A DNA stretch of 64,000 nucleotides from an uncultured Bacteroidales bacterium (GTDB taxonomy: Bacteria; Bacteroidota; Bacteroidia; Bacteroidales; Muribaculaceae): positions 248,001-312,000 of the forward strand of contig CACYQB010000011.1 in NCBI GenBank assembly GCA_902776435.1, read 5' to 3'. The stretch's first letter is position 1; each line of letters starts with the position of its first letter. The position numbers and the translations under genes were made by a program. The notes beneath the pieces are model-generated. The model was not told the origin of the DNA, ran no database searches, and saw only the letters and a program-made list of their open reading frames with translations. Below are positions 8,192 to 16,759 of the stretch, piece by piece.

Positions 8192-9910
8192 ATGAGATTT
8201 AAAACTACTCTTTTCTTTCTGGCATCATTGCTGACGGCCAGCATGTTTGCCCAATCACCTTATGGTAACATCCAGGACAAGGACAACGCCTACATCAAGG
8301 CTCGCCAGGCTCGCGTCATCAAGCAAGACGCCCGCTTTGCCGACAAGGCTTTCACCATGGCACCCAAGGCCGAAGCTCCCACCGAACTCGACTCTAGCCT
8401 GTTTGTGCAGCCCGAAGGCGAGTTGCAGCTGATGAGACGTTCCGGTATCGATTATCTGCCCGTTTGGGGACAGCCTGCTCCAGCCGAATATGAGGAGAAA
8501 GGCACCTATGTAGTGAAGGGCACCGACGGCAACTACTACTTCAAGAACTTCATCACCAACATGTGCAATGGCGGCACATGGATCAAGGGCGATGTCGAAG
8601 GCAACGTCATCAGTGTGAAGACAGGTCAAATCTGCACCCAGTTATGGTATGACAACGGTGTGACCAACCAGCTCTACACCTATTACCTCTATGGTCTGAA
8701 GGCTGTGGAAGAGACAGGTACCGACTGGGAGGGCAACGAGTACACCTACACCGCCTATGTGCTTGACGAGGACGTTACCGAAATCAAGTTCAACATCGAA
8801 GCCGATGGCCGCATCACCTCTCAGGACGGCAACCTGCTGTATGGCGGTCTGGAGGAGAACGAAGACGGCACCTTCACCTGGCCTGGCCAGGGTGACATGG
8901 ATTGCACGTTCTACCCCTTCGACGAAGTGCCCCAAACGGCTCCCGAAGAGGTTGAATACAGCGACTATGTATTCAGCAACTATCCTTATGCCACCGACAT
9001 CGAGTACCGCATCCTCCAGGGCGGCATCCTCGACAACGTGCTCTACGTGAAAGGCCTGGCAAACATTATCCCTGACGCTGTCATTATGGCCCAAATCGAG
9101 GGTGACAAGGCATGCATCGAGGGCAACCAGTTCCTGGGTGTTGACCAGACCTACAGCACGCTGGTTTATCTCAAGCCGTGCAGCTACACCATCGAAACTG
9201 ATGAGTGGGGTTGGAGCACCATCTACACCGATGAGGTCAGCGAGATGATCATGGACTATGATGCCGAAGCCAGCCGATTCAGCAACGACGAACTCGGTCT
9301 GCTCGTCAATGCAGGCAAAATGACCGTGCTTTCACATGAGCAGTACCTGCGTCCCACATTCTACAAATTCGAGGAAAAGGCAGCCACGCCCTCTTCTCCC
9401 GTGTGGACACAGTATTACCCCTACACCGAAGCCGATTATGGCTCATGGGGATATGCCGGCTTTAACATCTACACATCCGACGTTGACGGCAACTACATCC
9501 TGCCCGACAATCTGTTCTACACCTGCTACCTCGACGAGACGCCGCTCGTGTTCAGCACCGAGGACTATCCCGAACTGGAAGAGGACATGACAGTGATTCC
9601 CTATGCCTTTGCCAACAACGACATCGTCGCCTACAAGGAGACGCACTACATCTACTTCCACCGTGGTGATTTCGAGAAATTTGGTGTACAGACCATCTAC
9701 CGCGGCGGTGGCGAAGAGAGACGCTCCCCCATCATCTATTACAATGATTCGGGCGTTGAAGAGACCATTGCCGGTGATGCCATCGTCATCGAGACCACCT
9801 ATTACGACCTGCAGGGTCGCCGCCTCACTGGCCTGGACAAGGGCCTCAACATCATCGTCATGAAGTACTCCGACGGCACCACCAAGTCAACCAAGGTCAT
9901 GGTAAGATAA
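8192..9910 (+). CDS. Secreted protein with C-terminal sorting-like segment
   Basis: Function not recognised. It begins with a signal peptide (about 20 residues, 'FFLASLLTASMFAQ'). The body (about 60-520) is acidic, rich in Tyr and Asp, and has no motif I know. The last 40 residues, 'TTYYDLQGRRLTGLDKGLNI' then 'KYSDGTTKSTKVMVR', match the short C-terminal beta domain seen on many exported Bacteroidales proteins. 572 residues. Own promoter and a strong terminator follow it, so it is likely monocistronic. Confidence 0.8.
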   Translation: MRFKTTLFFLASLLTASMFAQSPYGNIQDKDNAYIKARQARVIKQDARFADKAFTMAPKAEAPTELDSSLFVQPEGELQLMRRSGIDYLPVWGQPAPAEYEEKGTYVVKGTDGNYYFKNFITNMCNGGTWIKGDVEGNVISVKTGQICTQLWYDNGVTNQLYTYYLYGLKAVEETGTDWEGNEYTYTAYVLDEDVTEIKFNIEADGRITSQDGNLLYGGLEENEDGTFTWPGQGDMDCTFYPFDEVPQTAPEEVEYSDYVFSNYPYATDIEYRILQGGILDNVLYVKGLANIIPDAVIMAQIEGDKACIEGNQFLGVDQTYSTLVYLKPCSYTIETDEWGWSTIYTDEVSEMIMDYDAEASRFSNDELGLLVNAGKMTVLSHEQYLRPTFYKFEEKAATPSSPVWTQYYPYTEADYGSWGYAGFNIYTSDVDGNYILPDNLFYTCYLDETPLVFSTEDYPELEEDMTVIPYAFANNDIVAYKETHYIYFHRGDFEKFGVQTIYRGGGEERRSPIIYYNDSGVEETIAGDAIVIETTYYDLQGRRLTGLDKGLNIIVMKYSDGTTKSTKVMVR

Positions 9911-9930
9911 ACCACCACCCCACAACCAAC

Positions 9931-9960
9931 AAAAAGACGGGAGCCCCCTCCCGTCTTTTT
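9931..9960 (+). terminator. Strong intrinsic terminator
   Basis: 13-bp perfect stem (AAAAAGACGGGAG / CTCCCGTCTTTTT) with a CCCC loop, ending in a T run, 20 nt after the secreted protein's stop. Confidence 0.9.
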
Positions 9961-10094
9961 ATTATACCCAAACCTTTCACTTTGTTCGCAGTATTGATAT
10001 AACAATACATAATAGTCCTGAAATAATTCCCTTTTTGAAAAATACAACAAAATTCAGTGAAAAATGCTTGTGCAAATGGTAATCAGTTATTACC

Positions 10095-10304
10095 TCAGTT
10101 GGATTTTACTCCCACGATGGACAGTTGCAGCCTATTGCCGTTAACGTCCTGATAGATGGTGGGAACGTTGATGCAAAAGGCCATTCGTTCATAGTACTGG
10201 GTCATTTCGTGAGGAAGCAGTTCCGAGCTTTTCTTGTTTCTTCTCTTTGTCATGACTCCAATTGTGGGTCTTCTCTGTGATGTCCAATACTGCAGATTTA
10301 CCAC
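10095..10304 (-). CDS. Possible small gene or remnant, unknown
   Basis: A 69-codon frame that ends 'MAFCINVPTIYQDVNGNRLQLSIVGVKSN', which looks protein-like. An overlapping minus frame starting near 10361 (MINLPKVVMALCGKSAVLDI...) also looks protein-like but ends at 10212. Together they may be one gene broken by a frameshift. I recognise neither part. Confidence 0.25.
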   Translation of the reverse strand: MVNLQYWTSQRRPTIGVMTKRRNKKSSELLPHEMTQYYERMAFCINVPTIYQDVNGNRLQLSIVGVKSN

Positions 10305-10669
10305 ACAAAGCCATGACGACTTTGGGTAAATTAATCATTGCCTTCTCTCTGTTTTGTTTGTAAATGTTAGTTTAAAATATTAATAAAAAATGTTGTCTAA
10401 TTCTCTTACATATAAGGGTTTAATGTAAGAATAAGAATAGGTGAGAGCAGAGTTTTGGAAGTATTTATCATGAGTCTTCGATAATGATCTTATTGAAAAA
10501 GTGATTCATGTGCTTTGTTTTTGTTTTGGGAAAAGTTCAATTATTTTAATCTAGAATTTGAAAAAATCAATGTATTTATGGATGATTTTGGATATTATTA
10601 TCTAAATTTGCAGTTGTGCTTCATAGGTAGTTCTTTCCTTCTAGGTACTGGGTAAGTGATGCCTACTGC

Positions 10670-10891
10670 TTGCATTTTAACGATTTGGAAACGCCGGATC
10701 GTTACTTCCCAATGATGCACGCCATTGTCTTCCTGCTAACGCCGACGGGAAAATACTTCACTGGAGCCATAACCCAAAGCAAAGATCAGCTGGAGAAGTT
10801 CATTGTCGCAGCTAATACACACTTCACCTATGACTATCCTTGCCTGCTCATCATTTCTCTTCATATCTCGGAATTTAGCCGAGACATTTAG
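10670..10891 (+). pseudogene. Possible 5'-truncated gene remnant, unknown
   Basis: Open frame with a protein-like sequence ('YFPMMHAIVFLLTPTGKYF', 'HFTYDYPCLLIISLH') and no good ATG. The frame is closed upstream by a TAG at 10628. A TAAATTTG box lies at about 10602. Function unknown. The 1.1-kb stretch 9961-11012 otherwise holds AT-rich DNA with no gene I can support. Confidence 0.25.
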
Positions 10892-11012
10892 CGGAGAGTA
10901 ACATCGGGCTTTTGTGGCCCGACAATCCAATTTGATCACACAAGTTGCAAATCAAATCATTCAAAAATCGAACTTAAAATTTGAAATAACTGTTACAATA
11001 ATAGATACGATT

Positions 11013-12944
11013 ATGAAACGAATCTTTCAACTCTCCCTTCTGCTAGTAGCATACCTAATACCAGCTACCGCCATAGCCATAAACTTTCAGGTTGATGGCA
11101 TTGATTACTACACCATAAGTGAGAATCAAGTTAGCGTAATTGGCGGTTCTGTTTCTGGAGATTTAGTCATCCCTTCTCATGTTACTTATAACGGATCCAC
11201 CTATGCAGTCACATCCATCGAAGAATATGCTTTCGAAGATTGCACGGGTTTGACCAGTGTCACCATCGGTAAATCAATCACAAATATCGGTGAAAATGCG
11301 TTTATAGGATGTACGTCTTTGACAACACTTAACTTCAATGCAATTTCTTGTGCTGATTTCAACAGAAGGGAAGAATATCATCCTTTCTACAACTTATATA
11401 TCACGACCATCAATATTGGGGATAGCGTTCAAAGAATTCCTGCTTATTTTGCCTATAAAAAATTTATAACAAATATTGAATTACCGAACTCAGTTATTAC
11501 AATAGGAGCAAAAGCTTTCTATATGTGCAACTATTTGACTAGTGCGGTTTTGGGTGAATCTGTTTCAACCATTGGAGACTATGCCTTCTATGCTTGTACT
11601 AGACTTGAAAACGTTAATTTTCCTAATTCCATCACAACAATCGGAAACTATGCATTTAATATTTGCATGGCAGTGTCGAAGATCATTTTAGGTAATTCCG
11701 TTTCTTCAATTGGCCACCATGCATTTGATGGATGTATAGCAGCATCAAAGATTACTTTGGGCAATTCCCTTACTTCAATTGGCAATTATGCTTTCAATAA
11801 TTGCAGTGGGCTAAAAAAACTGTATTGCAGTATTGGCAATCCATCGCTTGTAACAACTGGGACGAACGCATTCTACTTATCATCAAATAATTACAATAGC
11901 AGAACGCTTTTTGTGCCCAGGAACTCATTGCAAGAATACCAAGCCTCATCAGATTGGGAGCCCTATTTTGGCAATATTATGGAAATGGATACATCCAGTA
12001 TCATTACATTTGCTGATGTAAATGTAAAGGCTATCTGCATAGCTAACTGGGATACAAACGGTGATAGCGAACTTAGTGAATCTGAGGCGGCAGCAGTAAC
12101 AGACATAAATTTGATATTTTATAAGAAGAGAACAATTACCTCGTTTGATGAATTAAGGTGTTTTACAGGTTTAACAGCAATAGGTGATACTGCTTTTTCA
12201 AACTGCTCTAATCTGGCCAGTATAACTATCCCCAAAAACGTTACAAGTATTGGTATTGCGCCATTTGCTAATTGCCCTGAATTAGGAAGTATCAACGTGG
12301 TAAATGATAATCCTGTTTTTAATTCGCATAATGATTGCAACGCTATCATCGAAACGGCAAGTAACACTCTTATTGTAGGCGGTAAAAACACAATCATTCC
12401 TGAATCAGTAATCCGCATTGGGAATAATGCGTTTTATGGTTCTATTAATTTAACCGAGATAGCTATTCCCAATTCAGTAATATCCATCGGCTATAGTGCA
12501 TTTAGTGGGTGTAGCAGTCTTCAAAGCATTACTTTACCAAGTTCTATCTCTACCATTGGAAACAGTGCATTTTATAATTGTTCTAACTTAGATACCGTGT
12601 ATAGTTATATCATGAATCCATCTGCCATTACTATGGGATCTTTTGTCTTCTGGCGTACATATGAAAATTATTCTAATCGGACACTTTATGTACCCTCGGG
12701 AACGCTTGAAATGTACCAAGCAGACACCAATTGGAGTCAATATTTTGGCTCCATTGTAGAGATGAATGCGATGCCTGGTGACATTAATGGTGACGGCAAC
12801 ATCGCCATCAATGACGTGACCAACCTGATTGACCAATTGCTTAGTGGTGATGAATTGCCTGCTTATGCCGATGTGAATGGAGATGGAGTTGTAAACATTA
12901 AAGACGTAACCGACCTGATTGATATATTGTTAAGCGGAAATTAA
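11013..12944 (+). CDS. BspA-like leucine-rich-repeat protein with dockerin-like tail
   Basis: Exported surface or secreted protein. Signal peptide at 1-20. Two blocks of BspA/LRR_5 repeats (units such as 'SIGNYAFNNCSGLKKL' and 'TAIGDTAFSNCSNLASI') at about 50-320 and 390-560. They are separated by a Ca-binding-like 'WDTNGDSELSESEAAAVTDI'. The last 60 residues have two dockerin-like calcium repeats ('GDINGDGNIAINDVTNLID' and 'ADVNGDGVVNIKDVTDLID'). 643 residues. Start set at the ATG at 11013 where the signal peptide begins. Likely an adhesion or scaffold protein. Confidence 0.88.
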   Translation: MKRIFQLSLLLVAYLIPATAIAINFQVDGIDYYTISENQVSVIGGSVSGDLVIPSHVTYNGSTYAVTSIEEYAFEDCTGLTSVTIGKSITNIGENAFIGCTSLTTLNFNAISCADFNRREEYHPFYNLYITTINIGDSVQRIPAYFAYKKFITNIELPNSVITIGAKAFYMCNYLTSAVLGESVSTIGDYAFYACTRLENVNFPNSITTIGNYAFNICMAVSKIILGNSVSSIGHHAFDGCIAASKITLGNSLTSIGNYAFNNCSGLKKLYCSIGNPSLVTTGTNAFYLSSNNYNSRTLFVPRNSLQEYQASSDWEPYFGNIMEMDTSSIITFADVNVKAICIANWDTNGDSELSESEAAAVTDINLIFYKKRTITSFDELRCFTGLTAIGDTAFSNCSNLASITIPKNVTSIGIAPFANCPELGSINVVNDNPVFNSHNDCNAIIETASNTLIVGGKNTIIPESVIRIGNNAFYGSINLTEIAIPNSVISIGYSAFSGCSSLQSITLPSSISTIGNSAFYNCSNLDTVYSYIMNPSAITMGSFVFWRTYENYSNRTLYVPSGTLEMYQADTNWSQYFGSIVEMNAMPGDINGDGNIAINDVTNLIDQLLSGDELPAYADVNGDGVVNIKDVTDLIDILLSGN

Positions 12945-13002
12945 TCAATAAAGACAAGTCAAGATTATACTTCAACTAAATCCCTCATGCTCAAAAAAAA
13001 AA

Positions 13003-13048
13003 GAACTGCACCTCAAAAGTTTTGTGTCCAACTTTTGGGGTGCAGTTC
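13003..13048. repeat. Back-to-back IS-end-like inverted repeat
   Basis: 19-bp arms (GAACTGCACCTCAAAAGTT and AACTTTTGGGGTGCAGTTC, one mismatch) around an 8-nt spacer. The sequence resembles terminal repeats of IS3-type elements, but there is no transposase between the arms. On the minus strand the stem is followed by ten T, so it could also terminate transcription. Confidence 0.6.
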
Positions 13049-13181
13049 ACATGGTATGGGGGATTTCTTTTTACTTTCTATTCGCCAATCACAATCCGCT
13101 CAAGAACCTGATCGATTCCTCATCATATTCGGAATCTCTTCAGAACCTTTTCACTATACTTTTACCCACATTCACTTGACG

Positions 13182-13242
13182 CCCCTCTTTCGCTTTAGGC
13201 TTCGAGGGTCTGTGAATGTCGGTTAAAAGGCTTACTCACTTG
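13182..13242. repeat. Dispersed ~60-bp repeat, copy A
   Basis: Shares the stretches CCCCTCT-TCGCTTTAGGCTTCGA-GGTC, TGTCGG-TAAAAGGCT and ACTTG, in the same order, with 28296-28356. Both copies are intergenic. The stretch 12945-13557 holds this repeat, the IS-like hairpin and a terminator-like hairpin at 13355-13375, and no gene I can support. Confidence 0.7.
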
Positions 13243-13354
13243 TTGAATAGAAGAAAGGAACGGCTCGCTATCGCTCACCCAATCCGTAAGCAGAGAGACC
13301 CTCCTTCCGCCGCCTTGCCTCTCGCCCCGTTCGCCTCTCTCTTGTTTCGGATGG

Positions 13355-13375
13355 AGTGCACCCTCCAGGTGCACT
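13355..13375. terminator. Terminator-like hairpin
   Basis: 8-bp perfect stem AGTGCACC/GGTGCACT with a 5-nt loop, followed by GTTCTTTTCC. It follows no clear gene. Confidence 0.35.
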
Positions 13376-13557
13376 GTTCTTTTCCTTCTTTATCTCCTTA
13401 TCTATCCTCTACCTGTCCATTTTTTATTAGAAAATTTGCATAGGTATATAAAAACAGCAAAAAAAAGGACACCTACATAAAAAGGAACAGCATTACCATT
13501 CCTCCCGCTTGTTGAAAGTCTAGTTTTTATGGATTGGGATAATTCAGATAAAAGTGG

Positions 13558-13565
13558 TATCTTTG
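13558..13565 (+). promoter_or_regulatory. -7 box for the WG-repeat lipoprotein
   Basis: TATCTTTG, a perfect TAnnTTTG match, 23 nt before the ATG at 13589. Confidence 0.65.
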
Positions 13566-13588
13566 CGATTATTTAAAAACTTATGATT

Positions 13589-14950
13589 ATGAAATATCGA
13601 CTATTAATTATCTTAGTATTATTTGCTTTGGTGGTTTCTTGCTCTGATTCTCCAAAAGATATTAATGGCTATCCTGAAGAAGTTTTGAGCACAGAAAAAT
13701 ACAATCAAGTACAAAGCCAATATGATAGTATTGGTGATTTTGAATATGGTTCAGCCATAGTAAAATCACATAATTTATATGGCTTGATTGATAGTAATGG
13801 AAAACTCATCCTTCCATGCGATTATGAGGAAATTACTGAAATAGGAGATAGTGTTAAAATTCGCTTTGTGAAGCAAAATAGCAAGTGGGGAATTATTGAT
13901 CATAAGGCCAAGACCTTGATTAATTGTCATTATGATGCTATCTCTTCTTTTCCTGATGATAAAGATCATATCGGTTTTCAATTGAATGGAAAATGGGGAA
14001 TAGTCGACATTGAAGATAATATAAAAGTGCAATTCAAGTATGATGAATTGTTCACACGGAAGAATTTCTTTATTGCCCAATATAGAGGGGCATGGGGGAT
14101 TGAATCTTATGATAACAACATTTTACTTGATTATGAATATGATAGAATAAGTTGGTACACTATTGACGATGAAGCGTCATTTATCAAAAAAGGGGAGAAA
14201 TATGGTGTTGTAAATACAGATGGAAAATTGATTGCAAAGTGCGAATACGATAATATGCCTTTTGAGAGAAATGGTTATATCGTTCTAAATAAGGATGATA
14301 AATATGGACTTATTGATGCACTTAATGGAAATGTTGTAATTCCATTCGAGTACGAACATTTAGACGATTTTTCAGAAGATCTTATTGCAGCTGAGAAGAA
14401 CCAGAAATATGGATTTATCAATATTAAGAATGAAACCGTTATACCTTTTCAATTTGATGATGCCGGGTGTTTTTCAGAAGGACTTGCATTGGTTGGAAAA
14501 ATAACAGGATCAGCTCATACATATATGGGTGCTACTCCAATTGTAACTTATGGCTTCATATCAAAAAGCGGAGAACTTGTTATACCATATAAGTTTAAAA
14601 GAATGCTTGCTAGTTCTCGATGTGAATTCAGTGAAGGCTTATGCCCCTATGGAGTTTATAAAGGTCCAGGAGGAAATATATTTGCCAATACGTATGGTTA
14701 TATAAACACTAAAGGTGATATTGTAATAAGGGCTCAATTCGATGATATAGAGCCATTTAATAATGGCTTTGCAGCAGTAAAAAAAGATGGCAAATATGGC
14801 ATTATTAATACTAAAGGCGAATTTGTTGTTCCTTGTGAATATGGAGCTATCGGCTATTATGAAAAATCAGATACTATTATACCGTTATTAGATGCTAACT
14901 ATAACCAAATTGCAGTTTACAACATTAGGAAGAACTTAATACGAAAATAA
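13589..14950 (+). CDS. WG-repeat lipoprotein
   Basis: Signal peptide with lipobox ('LFALVVSC', Cys near residue 18). The rest is a chain of about nine WG beta repeats of 40-60 residues, each with 'KWGIID', 'YGVVNTDGK', 'YGFINIKNE' or similar followed by 'IPF.Y'. WG-repeat proteins are surface-exposed beta-rich proteins of unknown role. An ATG two codons upstream (13583) is also possible. GC content is clearly lower than in 1-10 kb. Confidence 0.85.
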   Translation: MKYRLLIILVLFALVVSCSDSPKDINGYPEEVLSTEKYNQVQSQYDSIGDFEYGSAIVKSHNLYGLIDSNGKLILPCDYEEITEIGDSVKIRFVKQNSKWGIIDHKAKTLINCHYDAISSFPDDKDHIGFQLNGKWGIVDIEDNIKVQFKYDELFTRKNFFIAQYRGAWGIESYDNNILLDYEYDRISWYTIDDEASFIKKGEKYGVVNTDGKLIAKCEYDNMPFERNGYIVLNKDDKYGLIDALNGNVVIPFEYEHLDDFSEDLIAAEKNQKYGFINIKNETVIPFQFDDAGCFSEGLALVGKITGSAHTYMGATPIVTYGFISKSGELVIPYKFKRMLASSRCEFSEGLCPYGVYKGPGGNIFANTYGYINTKGDIVIRAQFDDIEPFNNGFAAVKKDGKYGIINTKGEFVVPCEYGAIGYYEKSDTIIPLLDANYNQIAVYNIRKNLIRK

Positions 14951-15049
14951 GAAATCCTGTCACCTCTTAGTTGATGTATGGTATTGTGATGGATGATAAA
15001 CAATAGAGAGATCACAAACTGAACAGAAACCATATAATATCTTTAAACT

Positions 15050-15427
15050 ATGAAGAAGATACTTTTGTTAATGGCTATTCTAATGTCTTTTACCTTCATT
15101 TCTTGTGGTGACGATAAAGAGAAAGATGAGCCAGTAGAAGAACCGGTTAACTTGGAACAGTTAGTTATAGGTGAATGGAAAGCAGAGAATGGAGAATATG
15201 TGTATCGATACATATTTAGACCAAACTATACGGGCGATTATACTCAATATGGAATTGTCAATGGTGAGATAAAATTTAGTCGCTCATATTCCTGGTCATT
15301 GATGGGAAATACCTTGAAATGCATATCTCCCTTCAATGAGAAGTTGGGTACGTTCACTCTATCATATGAGAATGGCACATTACATATGGTGGACACAAGA
15401 GGATTTACATTTACCAAGACGAAATAG
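15050..15427 (+). CDS. Small lipoprotein, lipocalin-like
   Basis: 125 residues. Lipobox 'FTFISC' at about 14-19, an acidic linker, then a beta-rich domain beginning 'LVIGEWKAENGEYVYRYIF', the pattern of Bacteroidales lipocalin-like lipoproteins (G-x-W near the start, 'GTFTLSYENGTLHM' near the end). Ligand unknown. Confidence 0.7.
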   Translation: MKKILLLMAILMSFTFISCGDDKEKDEPVEEPVNLEQLVIGEWKAENGEYVYRYIFRPNYTGDYTQYGIVNGEIKFSRSYSWSLMGNTLKCISPFNEKLGTFTLSYENGTLHMVDTRGFTFTKTK

Positions 15428-15439
15428 AAAAATTATCTC

Positions 15440-15447
15440 TATCTTTG
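15440..15447 (+). promoter_or_regulatory. -7 box for a small acidic protein
   Basis: TATCTTTG, perfect TAnnTTTG match, 27 nt before the ATG at 15474. Confidence 0.55.
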
Positions 15448-15473
15448 GGTCGTCGTAATCAATATTAAATCTT

Positions 15474-15662
15474 ATGGCTAAAAAAGATAATAGAACCATA
15501 TTCGACCTAACTGATGAGGAATATGAAGCTTATCAGGAGAATCCAGAACTGTTCGAGCAAATATCACGAAACTCCTTTGAAAATGCTCTCGATATGATGT
15601 TTGACAGAGATGAGGATTTTAATGACGATGATGATGGTATTGGTAGTTTTCTGGATGACTAA
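15474..15662 (+). CDS. Small acidic protein, unknown
   Basis: 62 residues, strongly acidic, with the core 'LTDEEYEAYQENPELFEQI' and an Asp-rich tail. Not recognised. It has its own promoter box, and an exported repeat protein starts 38 nt after it on the same strand, so the two may be co-transcribed. Confidence 0.55.
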   Translation: MAKKDNRTIFDLTDEEYEAYQENPELFEQISRNSFENALDMMFDRDEDFNDDDDGIGSFLDD

Positions 15663-15700
15663 TACTACACCAACAAATGCTCTATAATAAACTTAACGCA

Positions 15701-16387
15701 ATGAAAAGGATATTCTTCGTTATTATTTCGTCTTTGCTCTTCTTCTGCTCATATGCCCAAGAGGAAGTATTAGATAACCAAGCCATCATTGATATGGTAA
15801 AGATGGGGTTATCTGATGAGGTTATAATTGCAAAAATCTCAACAGACAAGAATACGTTTGATACTAGCGTGTCTGCATTACGTGTTCTTGTGGATAATAA
15901 CGTGAGCAATGCAATTATCGAAGAGATGGTTTATGCTAAAAGTGGTAATCAGGTCCAAGATAACCCCCAGAATACAAAACCAATCTCTAAACCGATATCC
16001 ACCAATTATAAACGTCATAAGGCTAATCAGGGCGTTATCGATATGGTGAATAGCGGAATAGATGAAGAGACCATTGACCGAAAAGTTCTTCTATCTTCAG
16101 GCGTTAAATATGACACCAGTTTACCCGCCATTTTGGATCTGCAAGAAAATGGTGTCAGCGATGAAATCATTCAAACTATGTGCTACCATAGTGAGTTCGA
16201 TAAATCGCTTAATAATCAAGGGGTCATCGATTTGGTAAAAGCCGGTATCTCAGAGGACATAATACAACGGAAGGTGTTATTGGCATCAGGAATAAAGTTT
16301 GATATGAGTGCCGAGGCCATAAAGCATTTGAAGGATAATGGAGTTAGCAGCGATATAATTCAGACAATGATGTATCACGCTAAGTAG
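15701..16387 (+). CDS. Exported protein with three internal repeats
   Basis: Signal peptide ('FFVIISSLLFFCSYAQ'), then three copies of a 55-residue helical unit: 'NQAIIDMVKMGLSDEVII', 'NQGVIDMVNSGIDEETID' and 'NQGVIDLVKAGISEDIIQ', each followed by 'D.S..A...L..NGVS..II..M'. Repeats two and three end in 'CYH' or 'MYH'. 228 residues from the ATG at 15701; the longer frame has no signal peptide at its start. Function unknown. Confidence 0.75.
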   Translation: MKRIFFVIISSLLFFCSYAQEEVLDNQAIIDMVKMGLSDEVIIAKISTDKNTFDTSVSALRVLVDNNVSNAIIEEMVYAKSGNQVQDNPQNTKPISKPISTNYKRHKANQGVIDMVNSGIDEETIDRKVLLSSGVKYDTSLPAILDLQENGVSDEIIQTMCYHSEFDKSLNNQGVIDLVKAGISEDIIQRKVLLASGIKFDMSAEAIKHLKDNGVSSDIIQTMMYHAK

Positions 16388-16416
16388 AGTCGCATCTAAT
16401 TAGGAACCGAAATAAT

Positions 16417-16450
16417 AACTGTCAGCACCTGTATTAAAGTGCTGACGGTT
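16417..16450. terminator. Hairpin between convergent units
   Basis: 12-bp stem AACTGTCAGCAC/GTGCTGACGGTT with one mismatch and a 10-nt loop, 30 nt after the repeat protein and just downstream of a minus-strand remnant. Confidence 0.65.
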
Positions 16451-16464
16451 GTTGTATAAGGGCA

Positions 16465-16605
16465 TCATTTATGGGACTTGAACTTCATCCTGTCACAGCC
16501 AAAAGGATTGTGAGTATAGGCCCATCCTACTGCATGTGTTACCTCTTCTTCAGCACTGGTCCATGTCGGGAAGAGTGATACAACAAACTAGATGGCCTTA
16601 ATCAT
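16465..16605 (-). pseudogene. C-terminal gene remnant with amber codon, unknown
   Basis: Minus-strand frame beginning ATG at 16605, 'MIKAI', then TAG (16590-16588), then a protein-like tail 'FVVSLFPTWTSAEEEVTHAV' and 'GWAYTHNPFGCDRMKFKSHK' to a TGA. It ends at the terminator hairpin at 16417, as a real gene would. I do not recognise the family. The gap 16388-16759 contains this remnant, the dyad and the WYL promoter. Confidence 0.4.
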
Positions 16606-16693
16606 TAGGGATGCGGTGGGTGAACTTTAAGTCCCCTGAAATCGAGTTATGGTTCAGTTATCTATTTTATCATTAGAATTAAATTTTTCTAAG

Positions 16694-16716
16694 CCTCGGT
16701 CGTGAAATGGCCGAGG
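16694..16716. repeat. Dyad element copy 1 (WYL gene upstream region)
   Basis: CCTCGGTC-N7-GGCCGAGG. The promoter TAACTTTG (16724-16731) begins 7 nt after it and the WYL start is at 16760. First of five related dyads, all with a 7-nt centre. It may be an operator for the WYL protein or a terminator. Confidence 0.6.
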
Positions 16717-16723
16717 TTTGTTG

Positions 16724-16731
16724 TAACTTTG
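16724..16731 (+). promoter_or_regulatory. -7 box for the WYL regulator
   Basis: TAACTTTG, perfect TAnnTTTG match, 28 nt before the ATG at 16760 and next to the dyad. Confidence 0.6.
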
Positions 16732-16759
16732 TAGCGACAACTTTTAAATCGCGGGTTAT

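Noticed and set aside
8255..9094. Long minus-strand frames inside the secreted protein gene
   Set aside because: They mirror the codon bias of the plus-strand gene, have no motifs, and the plus frame has signal peptide and C-terminal domain.
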